Part shown: in pieces, positions 48,461 through 60,400 of the stretch
Numbering within the stretch: the stretch's first letter is position 1
Layout: the number at the start of each line of letters is the position of its first letter
DNA from: Monarcha castaneiventris obscurior
Lineage: Eukaryota > Chordata > Aves > Passeriformes > Monarchidae
Assembly (NCBI GenBank): GCA_026261815.1
Contig: JAMPIT010000856.1
Coordinates: forward strand, 10,586,001-10,650,000
Direction of reading: 5' to 3'
Length of the DNA: 64,000 nt
Made by a program: the position numbers and the translations under genes
Notes under the pieces: generated by a model
Seen by the model: only the letters and a program-made list of their open reading frames with translations
The model's database searches: none
What the model was told of the DNA's origin: nothing

Positions 48461-49529
48461 TGAGGCTGAGTACAAACCTGTCTCTCATGACAAAACCTGT
48501 GCAGGGCTATCAGTAGGGATTGTCTGTGACTGTGAGCCCTGCCCGGCCCTGGGCACAGCACCAGCCCCAGAGCTGCAGGAGCAAAGAGAATTCTGCTTTG
48601 TCCCGCTCCGGGAGCAGCTTCCCAATGGTTCCGTGAGGAACAACAGTGCTGCGGGGCATGCAGGGATGGAGGGATGGAGGGAGGGAGGGGTGGACCTTTT
48701 TCTTTTGACAATTAGATGGGAGCTGTTGAAAGCTGCTTTCATGGATGAATGCATGGAGAACTAAGGACGTCTGGCAGCTGATTTATTTGATTAGTTTATT
48801 GTACACCACAATTTCCCTCTCCCACGTGAAGCAGGTCTGTCGCTGGAGTCGGACTTCACAGTTACTGAACTCTCTGCCAAAACCCCTCAGCACCTCCGAA
48901 GTCAGAAGAGGACCTCAAGTAGGGCACAGACAAAGGCAGTGGGGCAGGAGAAACCGAGCTAATCAGAAAACGCCAATCTGGGCACTCCACAGCTCCATAG
49001 GGCCTGATTTCCAGGCAGTTTGACATCTGTGGATTCCAGCGGGAGTCCTGAGTGCTCAGCTGTTGCGAAAATCAGAGAACGGGGGGTTCGGGGCTGGGTT
49101 GTTTGTCTCCATCCCGCCGCTGTTCCTGGGCTCTGACGGGGCAATCGTGACACCCAGTGGGAAACTCCTGAACTGCAGCAGCGTTTCACGGGTGGGATGG
49201 GCTGCTCTGGGTCTCAAACTACAATTAAAGGATAACGCCATGGAAGTGAAACTGTTCAAGAAAGTTTCTGTAGTGAATGGCTCAGGACTAAGCGTCTTGT
49301 GCTGGTCTCTTGAAATTTCCAATATCTAAATGTATTTTGAAATGCCTCTTCTTGCCATGGGGAAATGCACTTGCACCTTGGGAAAGAGTTGGCAATAGCA
49401 TCTCAGTGGGATTGATCCTCACACAGGATTCTCACTTCCTTGAAAGGATTTGGTTTTCTTTTAAATCTGTGACTCCCTGACTTTTTTGAGATGTCTCAAT
49501 GCCTACGAGGAGGCTGGGAAGGAACATTT

Positions 49530-49807
49530 GACAGGGGCTTGTGGTGGCAGGACAAGGCCTTAAGGTGAAGAGAGGCAGAATTAAATTGGATATGGGGAAG
49601 AAATTCTTCCCTGTGAGGGTGGGGAGGCCCTGGCACAGGGTGCCCAGAGAAGCTGTGGCTGCCCCTGGATCCCTGGAAATGTCCTAGGCCAGGCTGGACA
49701 GGGCTTGGAGCAGCCTGGGATAGTGGAAGTTGTCCCTGCCCATGGCAGGGGGTGGGATGAGATGATCTGGAAGGTCCTTTCCAACTCAAACCATTCAGTG
49801 AGATTCT
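49530..49807 (+). repeat. CR1 LINE 3' fragment, sense
   Basis: Contains TTAAATTGGATATGGGGAAG, AAATTCTTCCCTGTGAGGGT, GGCCCTGGCACAGGGTGCCC, AGAGAAGCTGTGGCTGCCCC and TGGAGCAGCCTGGGATAGTG, ending CAAACCATTCAGTGAGATTCT. It is the same subfamily as the copy at 45713 but in the opposite orientation; this form is familiar from songbird genomes. The minus-strand frames 49496-49813 and 49581-49841 are antisense to it. Confidence 0.93.
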
Positions 49808-50325
49808 CAGCATCCTTAATATTCTGTGAAATCCCAGTCACCCCAGTAGTTTCCCTCAGCTTTCTATACTTGTGTCACTTGCCCCGGTGTTTGGAGCAAG
49901 CCTGGGGAGGATAAATTATTGCAAACTTAAACTGGAATAGATGTTTATGGCATAAATAATTGGAAGTACAGACAGAAGTAATGCAGTAAGGACAAATAAT
50001 CTCGTGGAACAGAGGACATGTGCCTGTCTTTTATGATTTCATTCTGCAGCCAGAAGGTCTGGGATCCCAGCCACCGCTCGGTGATCACACACCAGCTGCT
50101 TCCCAAAATGGTTTTTTCCCTCCAGTACCTAACCACGAGACCGGGGGGGGGATTTCCTTTCAAACATGTACTTTGATACTTTAATCCCCACCTCGCCGCC
50201 AGCCCAGCACCGGCTTGCTCCAGGAATCACACCCATGTCAGCCAAGGGCTGCAATCCCTCTGCAGTTTCATCCGGCTGAGCACCGATCTCCGGATGCTGC
50301 AGGGCCATGGGCGTGTGCTCGTTGA
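49808..50325. other. Unique sequence upstream of the GNA12 promoter
   Basis: About 520 bases with no recognised gene. A run of nine G follows ACCACGAGACC near 50141-50150. GC content rises towards the promoter after about 50190. Confidence 0.6.
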
Positions 50326-50333
50326 TGACGTCA
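50326..50333. promoter_or_regulatory. CRE palindrome TGACGTCA
   Basis: Full CREB/ATF palindrome, the most distal of the cluster, inside GTTGATGACGTCAGCGATGA. A TTACGTCA variant follows at 50349-50356. Confidence 0.6.
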
Positions 50334-50485
50334 GCGATGACACGTTTCTTACGTCACTGCATGAGCTGGCCGCTGGGTCACTGTGGAGGGAATGAACCCC
50401 ACTTGGGTTCTCCCTCACGGTGCGAGCCCCACCCCGGCACCGCCCGCCCGGGCCCCGCCGCTCCGCTCGCGTCATCCCGGACCCG

Positions 50486-50571
50486 CCGTGACGTCACGCC
50501 GAGAACACGGACAGGCCGTGACGTCACGAACAAGAACACGGGCACGCCGTGACGTCACTGGCCGGGCCGTG
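50486..50571 (+). repeat. Tandem repeat of 30-31 bp carrying three CREs
   Basis: Units begin CCGTGACGTCAC at 50486, 50516 and 50547; the third is partial. The first two also share GAACACGG. TGACGTCA palindromes fall at 50489-50496, 50519-50526 and 50550-50557, spaced 30 and 31 bp, close to three helical turns, so bound CREB/ATF dimers would face the same side. About 600 bp upstream of the GNA12 start codon. Confidence 0.8.
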
Positions 50572-50960
50572 CGCCCGCCTCCTCCCTCCGTCCCCGCCCC
50601 CGGCAGCGAGGCCACGCCCTCTCCCCGCCGATTGGTGCTCGCGCCTCTGTCCCCGCCCCCCGCCGGGCACCGCCCGCCCCGCCCTGCCCAGAGCCGCGTC
50701 ACCCGCCTGGCCCCGCCCCGCGCGCCAGCTGCTCCAATTGGAGGACGGGAGCGTTGATCGACAGCGCTGCCGCCCAGTAGGAGCGGCGCGGGCTCCTCCC
50801 CGCGCGGGCGGCGGTGCCGTGCCCGGAGCCGCCCCGCCCCACCCGGTGCCTCCCGCTGCCCGCGGCCCCGCCGCCCCTCACAGCCCCCTCACAGCGGCGC
50901 GGGGCGGGCGCGACCCTCCCGGGCACGGCCCCGCCGCCCCCGCCCCTCCCCGGCCGGCCG

Positions 50961-50984
50961 CTCCCTCCCTCCCTCCCTCCCTCC
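50961..50984 (+). repeat. (CTCC)6 microsatellite in promoter
   Basis: Six CTCC units on the + strand, so GGGAGGGAGGG on the minus strand, capable in principle of forming a G-quadruplex or i-motif within the probable GNA12 5' UTR or core promoter. Confidence 0.85.
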
Positions 50985-51082
50985 GCCGAGCCGGCGCGGG
51001 GAATGGGCGGTCCCGGCCCGTAGCCCCCGGCTGCGGCTGCTCCTCCTCCTCCCGGCCGCAGCGTCTCGGCGGCCTCCGCCCG

Positions 51083-51121
51083 ATGCTGGCGGAGCTCGGG
51101 GTCTCGGCGGCGGCGTTGTGA
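51083..51121 (+). CDS. Short upstream ORF before GNA12
   Basis: ATG at 51083 opens a 12-codon frame ([12 protein letters not shown]) that stops with TGA at 51119-51121, 25 bases before the GNA12 ATG and in a different frame from it. The start context is weak (C at -3, C at +4), so most ribosomes would scan past. It matters only if transcription starts upstream of it. Confidence 0.35.
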   Translation: MLAELGVSAAAL

Positions 51122-51146
51122 GCGCTCCGGCCGGGCCGCCGCCGCC

Positions 51147-51467
51147 ATGTCCGGCGTGGTGCGCACCCTGAGCCGCTGCCTGCTGCCGGCCGAGGCCGCG
51201 GGCCGCGCCGGGGAGCAGCCGCGGAGGGACGGCAAGGAGCGGAGCCGCGATGCGGAGCGGGAGGCGCGGCGGCGCAGCCGGGAGATCGACGCGATGCTGG
51301 CCCGGGAGCGGCGCGCCGTGCGCCGCCTCGTCAAGATCCTGCTGCTGGGCGCCGGCGAGAGCGGCAAGTCCACCTTCCTCAAGCAGATGCGGATCATCCA
51401 CGGCCGCGAGTTCGACCAGAAGGCGCTGCTGGAGTTCCGGGCCACCATCTACGAGAACATCCTCAAG
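51147..51467 (+). CDS. GNA12: GNA12 exon 1 (N-terminus and P-loop)
   Basis: ATG at 51147 follows GCCGCCGCC (G at -3). 107 codons from [17 protein letters not shown] to YENILK, phase 0, donor AAG|GTGAGG. Residues 18-35 ([18 protein letters not shown]) differ from mammals in the N-terminal tail; from [20 protein letters not shown] onward the match to human is close. GC-rich in all frames, which explains the long open frames on the minus strand and in other frames here. Confidence 0.95.
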
Positions 51468-54400
51468 GTGAGGGGCGGCGGAGGGGGGATGGAGGCCGGC
51501 GCATCCCGCAGCGCCGGGGGCTGGGGCCGTGCCCCGAGTCGCCGTCGGAAAAGGATGCGGGAGCTCGGCCGGGGCGGCCTCGGCCCCCGCTTGCCCCGCT
51601 CCCGGTGCTCCCTCCTGCCGGGAAGGGGTCTCGGTGCAGGTGTTCGGGAGGGCGGGGACCTTGGTGCTGCGGGGGATGTGGGTTCCGGCCTTCGCCGGCT
51701 GAAAGCTTCCCGGAAAAAGGCTCCAAGAAAAATTCCCCTGCAAAGGGGATTGAGGAAAGCTTTGTGGAAACGCAGAGGAAAGAGGATATAGGTGTGGCCT
51801 GCCTTCTGGAAAAAACATTATGAGAGCATCCTCGGAGTCGGAATTGGAGAAACTTCAGGATTTGAAGAAATGAGGAGGAATTTCTCTACTTTTGCAAAGT
51901 ATCCGCACTCTGTGTACCTCGAGATGGGACAAGAAAAGGGTCCTCGTACGGATGTTGTGGCTGCAAGTGGTTGGTCCTTGGCGCATCTTTGGAAATGGGG
52001 GAGTGTAGGCCCGCAGAGTTGGGCATTGAGGGCTGTTATCAAACCTAGAGCTGGAATGGAAATAACTTTGGTTTGGTGCCTTTGCAGGAAAGTTTTTGTT
52101 CAGTGTGTGTGCGGGCTTTATAGTGCTGGCAGTGTATTTTGCTATTGACTGGAGAACATAAAACCTGCTGGTAGAGCCTTTGGTCTACAGATCAGAATTT
52201 CCCTAATTAGGAAAAAATCAACCTTGCAAATTCTGTTTCTTTCAGGGTTACAAGCTTTGATGCCCTGTGCAGGTAGAAGCAATCACATTTCAGAAAATAC
52301 CTGAAGATACATAAAAAGCTCACTCAGGAGTGTCTCTCTTTCTCTTCCTAATCTTTCCCTAAAAGAAATGCTGCTTTCCTGCCTATATTTTGCTGTAGGA
52401 CTGTCTCCATTCTTTTGTGGGCATGGATTTGTGAGGCTATGTGAGATTTCATACAAAGTTAAAGGAAAGGGAACTGTGCAAGTTAAAGATAACGAGTTAC
52501 TTTTGAGTTTCCAGATTTGTGTTTAAATAGAAGCTTTATGTGCACTTAATAAGTGCATGCATACAATGACTCTTGTTTTTAAGAATGCTGCTATTCCATA
52601 AAGGGCTTTCACTTCTGTTAATGAACAGGAAAATTGTTGTCTAATTTTCTTCTCCTTTTTTTTTGTCCATTTTCAGGCTGGAGCCCATTAACTCCATGAA
52701 AGTTGAAATTCAGAAGCTTCTCTCTGATTGTAGCTATGTGAGCAAAGAGAGTGTTATGATGTTTTTTAATCTATATGCCTAGAAATAAGGAGTTTCATTT
52801 TAGGTCTTAGTGGTTATTGTAGCCCTGCCAGTGATTTAATTTTTACTGCTACTAATTTCAAGTAGTAGCAAAAGCTTTTAGGGAAGCAGTTTGTGAAAAT
52901 GGAAAAATCTGAGTCTCCTTCCTCTTTGAGTTGTCTAAGTAGTAGCAGTTATGGTAAAATGATGTAATATTTTATGTATGCAGAAGGTGTAGGGCTTTCA
53001 GCAGTAGAACTTAGCATGCTTTGGAAAGTGTCTCCTTCTTGTAGTAGGGGAGGCAGAGTCACACACTTGAAACACTTGTTTGCTGCTGGCTCTGGGCAGA
53101 TTTGCAGCATTCAAAGTAGAATCCAGGTCCTCGAGGTAGCAGTCAGGTGTTCTGATAGTTGACAGCACTTCCTGGACTATGTCAGTTGAACCTTTTAAAG
53201 TCTTTGGATCCTGAAAATAAAATTTGGAAGTAGTTTTAAATTGAGTTAATATGGTTCAGCAGATCAATTGCCCTTTTGGCCTTGCAGGTGGTGATTTGGG
53301 AGTGTTAAGGTTAGGTTAGGGCTCTCCTTTAGGTACATCAGACTCTTCCTTCCCTTGCTTCTCCAGATGACACAGGGGGCTCTTGCATAGAAAAACACAA
53401 TTTACACTCCCTCCATACGTTTTTGGGGAATGGCTTGGGAATAGTAACTATGGAAAAAGTAGGCAGAAGGAAGGAGAACAAACTAAGGGAACTAGAAGAG
53501 TTTTCTGGTGGGAAGGCAGTAAATGTTTTGTTTGCATTTTTGCTCATCAGAAAGAAACCTGATAACACCTTGATATTCTGCCATAATCATCAGGAAGAAA
53601 TCAAATACCAAGGCAGAATAACGGCTTTCAAAACAGAGCCGTGTTGTCAGTACATTTATTTTAGGGTAATTGTGTAATACTCTCTTGCATTAAACTTTTT
53701 TCTGTGGATAAACATCCAGTGTTTAAAGTAAACTTACTTAGCTTCTTTGACAATGTAAATTGTCAAGTGCACGTGATTGCTGCTCTTTCTGTAGCAGAGT
53801 GTTTAGACTACAGGTTCTTTTCACTTTTTCAGGAAGTTCAGTGATCACCCACTAAGACTTAACGAAGCCAAGATCACCATGTGTATAACTGACAGTAAAA
53901 GATCTCAGATGAATTTTTATCATCCTGTATGTGGACAATGTGAAGTGGAAATGATCCTATCAAGTAGCATATAAATTTGTGTGACATTGTTGAGTGCAGC
54001 TGCAGCAACCTTAGCCCCTTTTTGCACACAGTCCTCAGCATGGTCAAACAATGGTTCTGCTAAGCTTCTGCAACACTGAGATCTGAGTTAGAAATGCAGC
54101 GTAAATCTCTGGGATTAAATGGTCAATTTTCATTTTCCAGCCATGACTAAACTTCTCTGAAGGAGGAGCATTCCTACTCTCTTAGCAGTGCTGGGTATTT
54201 CTAAAATGCCTCTTGCAGTATTTAGGCAACTGTACAGCTTATGGAGAATGAAGAAACTGATTCAGAGAACACAATGTGAAAGCTCTTTGAAAATAACAGT
54301 GCTGAGTGTAATTTGACATTAGTGTCAGCTTCCACTTTGAGTTTTCACCTTCTTGCTCTTCTGATATCTTCTTAATGCTCTCTTCTTTGCTTACCCTGTT

Positions 54401-57400
54401 CTGTCTGGTTCTCATCTCCCATTTTGGGGAAACCCTAGTTAGAAACAAAATGCTGAAGCAAAATAAACCTATGATACAGAATTTACTTTTCCATTTAGTA
54501 CAGGTGATGGTTCAGGGCCTTGCTAGCTTTTTCTGGCATTTGTGGGATGGTATTCAAATAGAGGAGTTTTGCTTTGGTTTAAGGTAAATAGTCATCAGTT
54601 AACTCGGGTTTTGCTTGTTAATCAAGGCTAAGTTTCAAAGTAACTTTTTGGAACTTTTTGATGGTGGAAGTGAAAAGCAGTAGTGTTAATGTTCTGGTAT
54701 GAGTACACAGGCTTCAGGACTTCAGCACACCCACCTGGAAAAGGAAAGTGCATAGGACAGGGCTGTGTGGCTGCCGAGGGCTGAATTTTAAGGTGACTCC
54801 TGGCTATGCAGAGAAGCTTGGAAAACTTTCATGTACCTTAAGTTTCAAATCTTAGCAATGTGTGGTTGTATTACATGAGTATTTTGATGCTTTTCAACTG
54901 TGGCTACAGGAGTCTTTTGATACCTTCCATCCAAAACAGCTGGGTTGGCCTTTGCTGCTCTACTCGGTTCCTTTGATAAAAGTTAAAGAGCTCAGACACT
55001 CAACGAGTCACAACTCTGATGTTCCTTGTCTAAATGTTTTTTTGTTTCAAGTATGTGAATATCATGCTGCTTAAAAAAACCTGGTTTAGTTGCATAAGAA
55101 AATAATTAAAGCAATCTACAAGCACCAGAGTGGTACTTGCGCCAGCTTGTTTAGGAGATTTCCATCTGAAGAGAGAAAAAGTTCAGCTTTTAAAAGCCTG
55201 AAGTATAATCTGTTGAGCTCTTTTGGTAATGTTAGTTTTCCTGTTGAGAATGGAAAGACCAGCTCAAGGTTTCAATACATCCATGAGTGTTTTCTTGTTG
55301 TTTGTGGCCTGAACTGTAATGATTGACTACAGAATTGAAAAGCTTGGAATTGCAGAGGGAAGGACTACACAGGAAGTTATGTGTAATTTCATTTGTGAGC
55401 TCTGAGTGGGGCAAAAACAAGGAAAGATTCTGAACATGAAAGATCTTTGAGGAACAGTCCTTTGGGACTTTTGAGTGCAGCTGCAATACCCGAGGGATAC
55501 CTGAGAGCATTTCTCCTTGATAGCAGGAATATGAGTGGCAGTGAAGCAAAATAAGTGGCTTGTGCTGAAGGCAGTTTTAAGAAGACCTTTAGACTTCTGC
55601 AATTAATACTAAATCTAGACTGTTGCTGGGACTCTGTGTACCTTGAATGTACCTAAGTTGTGTTTATGGTGGCTGAAGTAAGGTGGTTGTACCTCCTGTC
55701 ATCAACAAACAAACCAAGAAAACTCTTTTGCAGCCTTCAGGTTTCGGCCAAACCAGACACAAACTCTGGGCTATGGAAACAGATTATTCCTCGGTTTGTT
55801 TGGGTGCTACACTTGCAAGTGACCAAGTTACTGCCCATTTATAATGTAAGCATGGTACTTCCAGAAGCCTAAAAACTCAGGGGGAATGAATCATGTAAAC
55901 CCCGGTTACTCTTTAAGTTATCTTTACTCCACACTTCCCTGGGTTTACATGCAAATGGATTTGGAAACCCATTAGGAGGTGATGATGGTGACACTCCATT
56001 TGTTACTTCAGAGCTGTGATTCAGCTCTTTGAGTAGTTGGTCTCAGGACAGTGTCAATCTCCTTTCTGCTGGAACAGCTTCTTCTCAGAGGAATGATGGG
56101 GAGAGGATAGTAATTGTGGTTAATTAGAACCGTTTCCTTTAAATATAATATACAAGTGCAGAAGTTCTGTAATAGAACTGTAACAGCTTTAAAATTCTGA
56201 TAATCTTTGCTCTGAGCTTATTTTATTAAGGAAAATAATATTCACTAAATTATGTAGAAAGGACAAAAATCCCTGATGAGTCTTGTTGATCTCGTTGTTC
56301 CAGGTTCATTTAATCTATGCTCCTCTTACTAACTTCCAGTTAGTACTTTCCAGTATTTTCTATGTCTTAAATGTAAATTCCATCAGCTCTGGTGGTCCCG
56401 TTGCATTTGGGGTGTCTCTTGGTTGGGCTAGGAGACAGCCATCTCTCTTCATCATGGCAGATACTGGAAGAGGAGTAATGGTCAGTAGTAAATGATAAAT
56501 ATTCATAGTTGTTCCAAAATGGAGCTCACAATGCTCTTGTGATGTAGTCATTAGTATTGCAGAACATGACTTAGTCCCTGGAGACTGCAGGCACATACTT
56601 TGATGTCTTCCAGACAAAAGTTTAGTCATTGGAGTGACTAAATTTGGGAGGATACATTATATTCACTTGGTTGACTCTACGTGTATTTTTATAATTAGCT
56701 TGGAAACAGTATTGGCAAAAAAAGTAGGAAATTACACTGTTAAAAATGTTTACAGGAAAACTTGGGAGCAAGCTCTAGTGCACATTGTCTGAAAAAGTAA
56801 GTTCAGTGCAAATTCCAACGTGGAAAAAGCTGAAAAAAAATGGAGACTGCAGAGTTTTCAGATGAATTTGCACCACTTGCCTGGGGTTTTTCAGCCTAGT
56901 GCAGGTGGGGAGCTGGTCCCACCCTGGCATTGAAAGCCCTGCCTAAGCACATGAACCCATGGGGGCAGCATGGCAGGGATGCTTTTGGAACTGCAGATGC
57001 TGCTTGTGCTCTCTTGGAAAGCTGAACTGACTGTGAACTGATCCTGGTGTGATGGTCCCAGGGCAAGGAGAAAGCTGGTCACACAAGTCTGGAAGCATTA
57101 ACTGGGAACTTTTTGTGAGGTCCTGCAGCAGTCGTCATCTCTGAGGTCATCCTCTGTCTACTCTGTGCTGAGTTACAAGTAAAGTTTGCACTGAGTATTT
57201 TCCTTCTGCTGCATTTATCGTCATTTTGCTGGGTTCAGTCAAAGACAAGGACTCTTTTCAGAGTTTCCAGACAAGCAGACATCACTGCTGCTCCCAATCC
57301 AGAGACTCAGTGGCTAATCCAAATGTTTTTTAATATTTGTGTTCCTGTGGACTAGGTAAATGACACTTTGCCTTTGTTCCCATTTTTTATTTGTGTGTTG

Positions 57401-60400
57401 GGCTGGAAGCTAGGTCATCTTTGCTGTTTACCCTGCTCTCACCTGGGTGGTACTGGAATCTGTGAGTGGTGAAAGGATGTGCATAACTGGGGAGCCTTGT
57501 CGTTGTCTAACTGGGCCAACTGGTGCTGTTCCCATCCCTGCCCTTATGTCTCGCCTCACAGCAAACTAATACAGGCAGTGGGAATCACTTTTTATATAAA
57601 TGGCCAGGTTTTTAGTGATGTTTGCTCACTGGATTGTGGGCTCAGGCAAATGACAAACCTATCAGACAAGACAGGGTGGAACTCCACTGCCAGGAAAGAT
57701 GCCCCTTTGGATGGTACCTTGTAGTTTGATTGTTCTGCAATGTGAAACCTTGTTCTGAATAACTTTGGGTTCTCTACCACTGCTTGGCCGTAATGCTCCA
57801 AGAACACAGATCAAAGAAAAACTCTGTTAATGCTTTTATGATAGTGTGCTGTAAAAATCTTGATTGTCGTGCTATCACTCTGTTTGTAGTAGGTCACCTT
57901 CTCTGCAGTGCTCCAGACAGCAATTTACAAACAGTGCATATGATTATATTTGCTAACACTGACAACTTTATTTTTAATAATTGTGCATCCGAACCTGTGT
58001 TCCTATGGCTGCCTCACCTTGTACTGTTCCTCCTGCTCCAAGGAATATCTGCAGGCTGAGGTGGAAGCAATCCTGTTGGCAGTAGCTCAGATTTATATTG
58101 GTCTCTGTGAGATGAGATCCCCAGACTTTTGCCAGTTCCTTGTCAACAACAGTGAGGAAAAACACGCAGTAGGAAACACGTTTGAATCTCCCTGTGCCTG
58201 CAGTGTTCCTGTTGGTTTGCAGCCATAGGAGAAGACAGCAGTGCCTGTTAGCTGTGACCTGGAGTCCCCCAGGCAGTGCTCAGCAGTGATCAGCACTTCT
58301 CTCAGGACAATAAAGTCCATAACTGATCTGTAGACACTGGAGATTTTGGGGGTTGCTATGAGGTTAAACAGTGTATTAATGGTAAAAGTGTAAAAAGTAG
58401 CTGCTGTAGTATTTAATGTGTAATAGTTACTACTGGGTCTGTGATCTCAGACTCAGCAGCAGTTCCCCAAAATTACTTTGAGAAAATGCGCTGTAGGAGA
58501 CTCTTCTATTTGTATACAAACTCTGAGCAGGTTTGCATCTTTGAGAATAATCAGTGTTTTTTGATCCCTTGGCTGCTGGCATGTGCATGGAAGAACCTGG
58601 CCTTGCCTGTGAATGAGTGCCCCCAAACCTGTTGTGCCAATTCTGTGTGTGGTGCTTAACTGAGGGGTGTTCACTTGGCCTCTGTGTTGGTCCATCTGGT
58701 GAAAGGTGTGAGGTTTTAAGGATGGTGAATCCAAGTATTGGAGTATGTGAATAATTTAAAAAGCGAATGTTTTATGAAGCAGTGTAACTGCAGATGTAAG
58801 ATGTGCTTAAATCATGCTGCTCTTCAGATACTGCAACACTTCCTTTCCTGTATTGGCCAACATCTCTGGCTTTGATTGACATTAGCTCGTGATAACCTTT
58901 CTAATAATTCCTACAAATTCATTTAATTGTTATTTAAAAATACAAGAGAACCTGGATTTTTTTCAAAGCTAGGATGCTTTCAAAAATGAAGGAGAAAAAA
59001 ATATATTTGAGTCCTAGCAATGAGCATTTGTGTAAATGCTCATAAAACCTTCCTACCACTGGTGAGTAGCAAAATGCTCCAACAGCTGTGTTGTGTCAGG
59101 CCGAGGAGCTCGGGCTTTGTCTATGACATGAAAAAACAACCCACAACCAAAAACGGGTACGAGCACAAGGCAATGTGATCCTTTGGTGTGCTCTTCCAGT
59201 TACTGGCAGCCTTTGGTTCTGGAAACTTCCTGAGCCAGGATTTGCATCTGGAATGTAATCGAATAGTCCTCTTTGGACTTTCCTTTTACCTATTTGTCTT
59301 CATGGCTTTTTGAGTCCATTTATGCTTTTGGCCAACATCCTGTGTAAATGCATTTGTCTGGCCGGGGGTGTGTAGGTTTTTAGTTTGAATTGCTATTTGA
59401 TAAATCATATTTGTCTAGCAAAAGGAAGGAGAAAAACAGTCTTTGTCTATTTCCTTTCTGCAAGTGGTTTGTAATTTCTGTAAGTTTTTGTGTACCATGC
59501 CTTAGTTATCTTTTTTTGAATCTGTGGATTTCTAGATTTAGTGTTTTCTTCTGTGTAAGATACAATACTTCATGAATTAGATCACATCACACTCTTTTTA
59601 CACCTTTTTCATCTACCCTGATTCCATTCAGGTTTTGTGCATGCCAGGGATTTATGCAGTGACTTGAATATATTAAAAATTACTAGGAAAGGAATAGAAC
59701 AGAGAATTTCCTATTTTTTCCTCCCTAGCTGGTGCTTCCATTATGCTGCTGGTTTGCTATTTTCTAATGCCTGACACTATCCTTATCTGTGAGTTCTAAT
59801 TCTTTCCATCTGTGCTTATTCTGGGTCCTTCAGCATAAAAGCTTTAAATTAGTTGAAGTGTTCAGAAGTTTATTTCACATCTAAAGTTGTTACTTCATTT
59901 TTTTTCCATATTCCAAATTTGAAAACAGAATGGTAATTGATGGTGTTCAGCCTTATGAATGAAAGAGTGAATTGACATTTTCTGTAGTAGCAGAAAATCA
60001 GAAAAACTGTCAGGAAAGGGGTAGGAAAAGTGTCTTGCTTGTGTTTCCAGTAAGAGGAAACCTTTCCTATGGTAGCTTGCTCTGCAGATTAATGAGGCAA
60101 GGATTATCAAATGCTCAGTGAGGTTGCAAAATACAGTGTTACCAGTAAGTCTGAGATGTGAGAATAGCAGTACATAGGATCTAAATTTAGTGATTTCTCT
60201 GTTTCTCCTCATCTTTCTGACATCTGTTTGTAGCATTTATGGAACTGTTTTCTAGAGATGGAGAAAAGTTTAGATTCACTTTCCTGGGCATTTTGCTGAG
60301 TCACACTTTTAACTGCTAAGAGTTGGGAGGAAGAAACATTAACTATTTTGCTCGTTATGTAAAACTTTTTATCCTGATTTTAGATACACATCTTGAAGCA

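Larger units (their letters stand above)
46859..49529. other. Intergenic interval between CR1 copies
   Basis: About 2.7 kb without a recognised gene. It contains a pyrimidine-rich to purine-rich strand switch at 48101-48325, a palindromic kB-type decamer at 48451-48460 and a G-rich GGGATGGAGGGATGGAGGGA block around 48661-48692. Open frames up to 147 codons on either strand lack recognisable protein character. Confidence 0.6.
50326..51146 (+). promoter_or_regulatory. GNA12: GNA12 CpG-island promoter and 5' UTR
   Basis: GC- and CpG-dense from about 50390 through exon 1 and into intron 1 (to about 51690). It has many CCCCGCCCC Sp1-type boxes, inverted CCAAT boxes (GATTGG near 50629, CCAATTGG at 50733-50740), five CRE-type sites at its upstream edge and no TATA box I could identify. 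This is the expected architecture of a broadly expressed G-protein gene. The transcription start cannot be fixed from sequence. Confidence 0.75.

Noticed and set aside
49496..49841. Minus-strand frames of 105 and 86 codons
   Set aside because: Antisense reading of a CR1 3' fragment.
50549..51121. 190-codon + strand frame upstream of GNA12
   Set aside because: Open because of CpG-island composition and Pro/Ala/Arg-rich. It ends before and out of frame with the GNA12 ATG. Only its last 12 codons form a plausible uORF.
50699..51818. Minus-strand open frames of 249 and 309 codons across GNA12 exon 1
   Set aside because: GC-rich CpG-island sequence has few stops in any frame; the residues are Arg/Ala/Gly/Pro-rich, the frames are antisense to a clearly identified exon, and no splice or homology support exists.
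52676..52740. Possible GNA12 extra exon after TTTTCAG near 52677
   Set aside because: Good-looking acceptor, but the following frame hits a stop at once in phase 0 and nothing matches GNA12; exon 1 joins exon 2 in frame without it.
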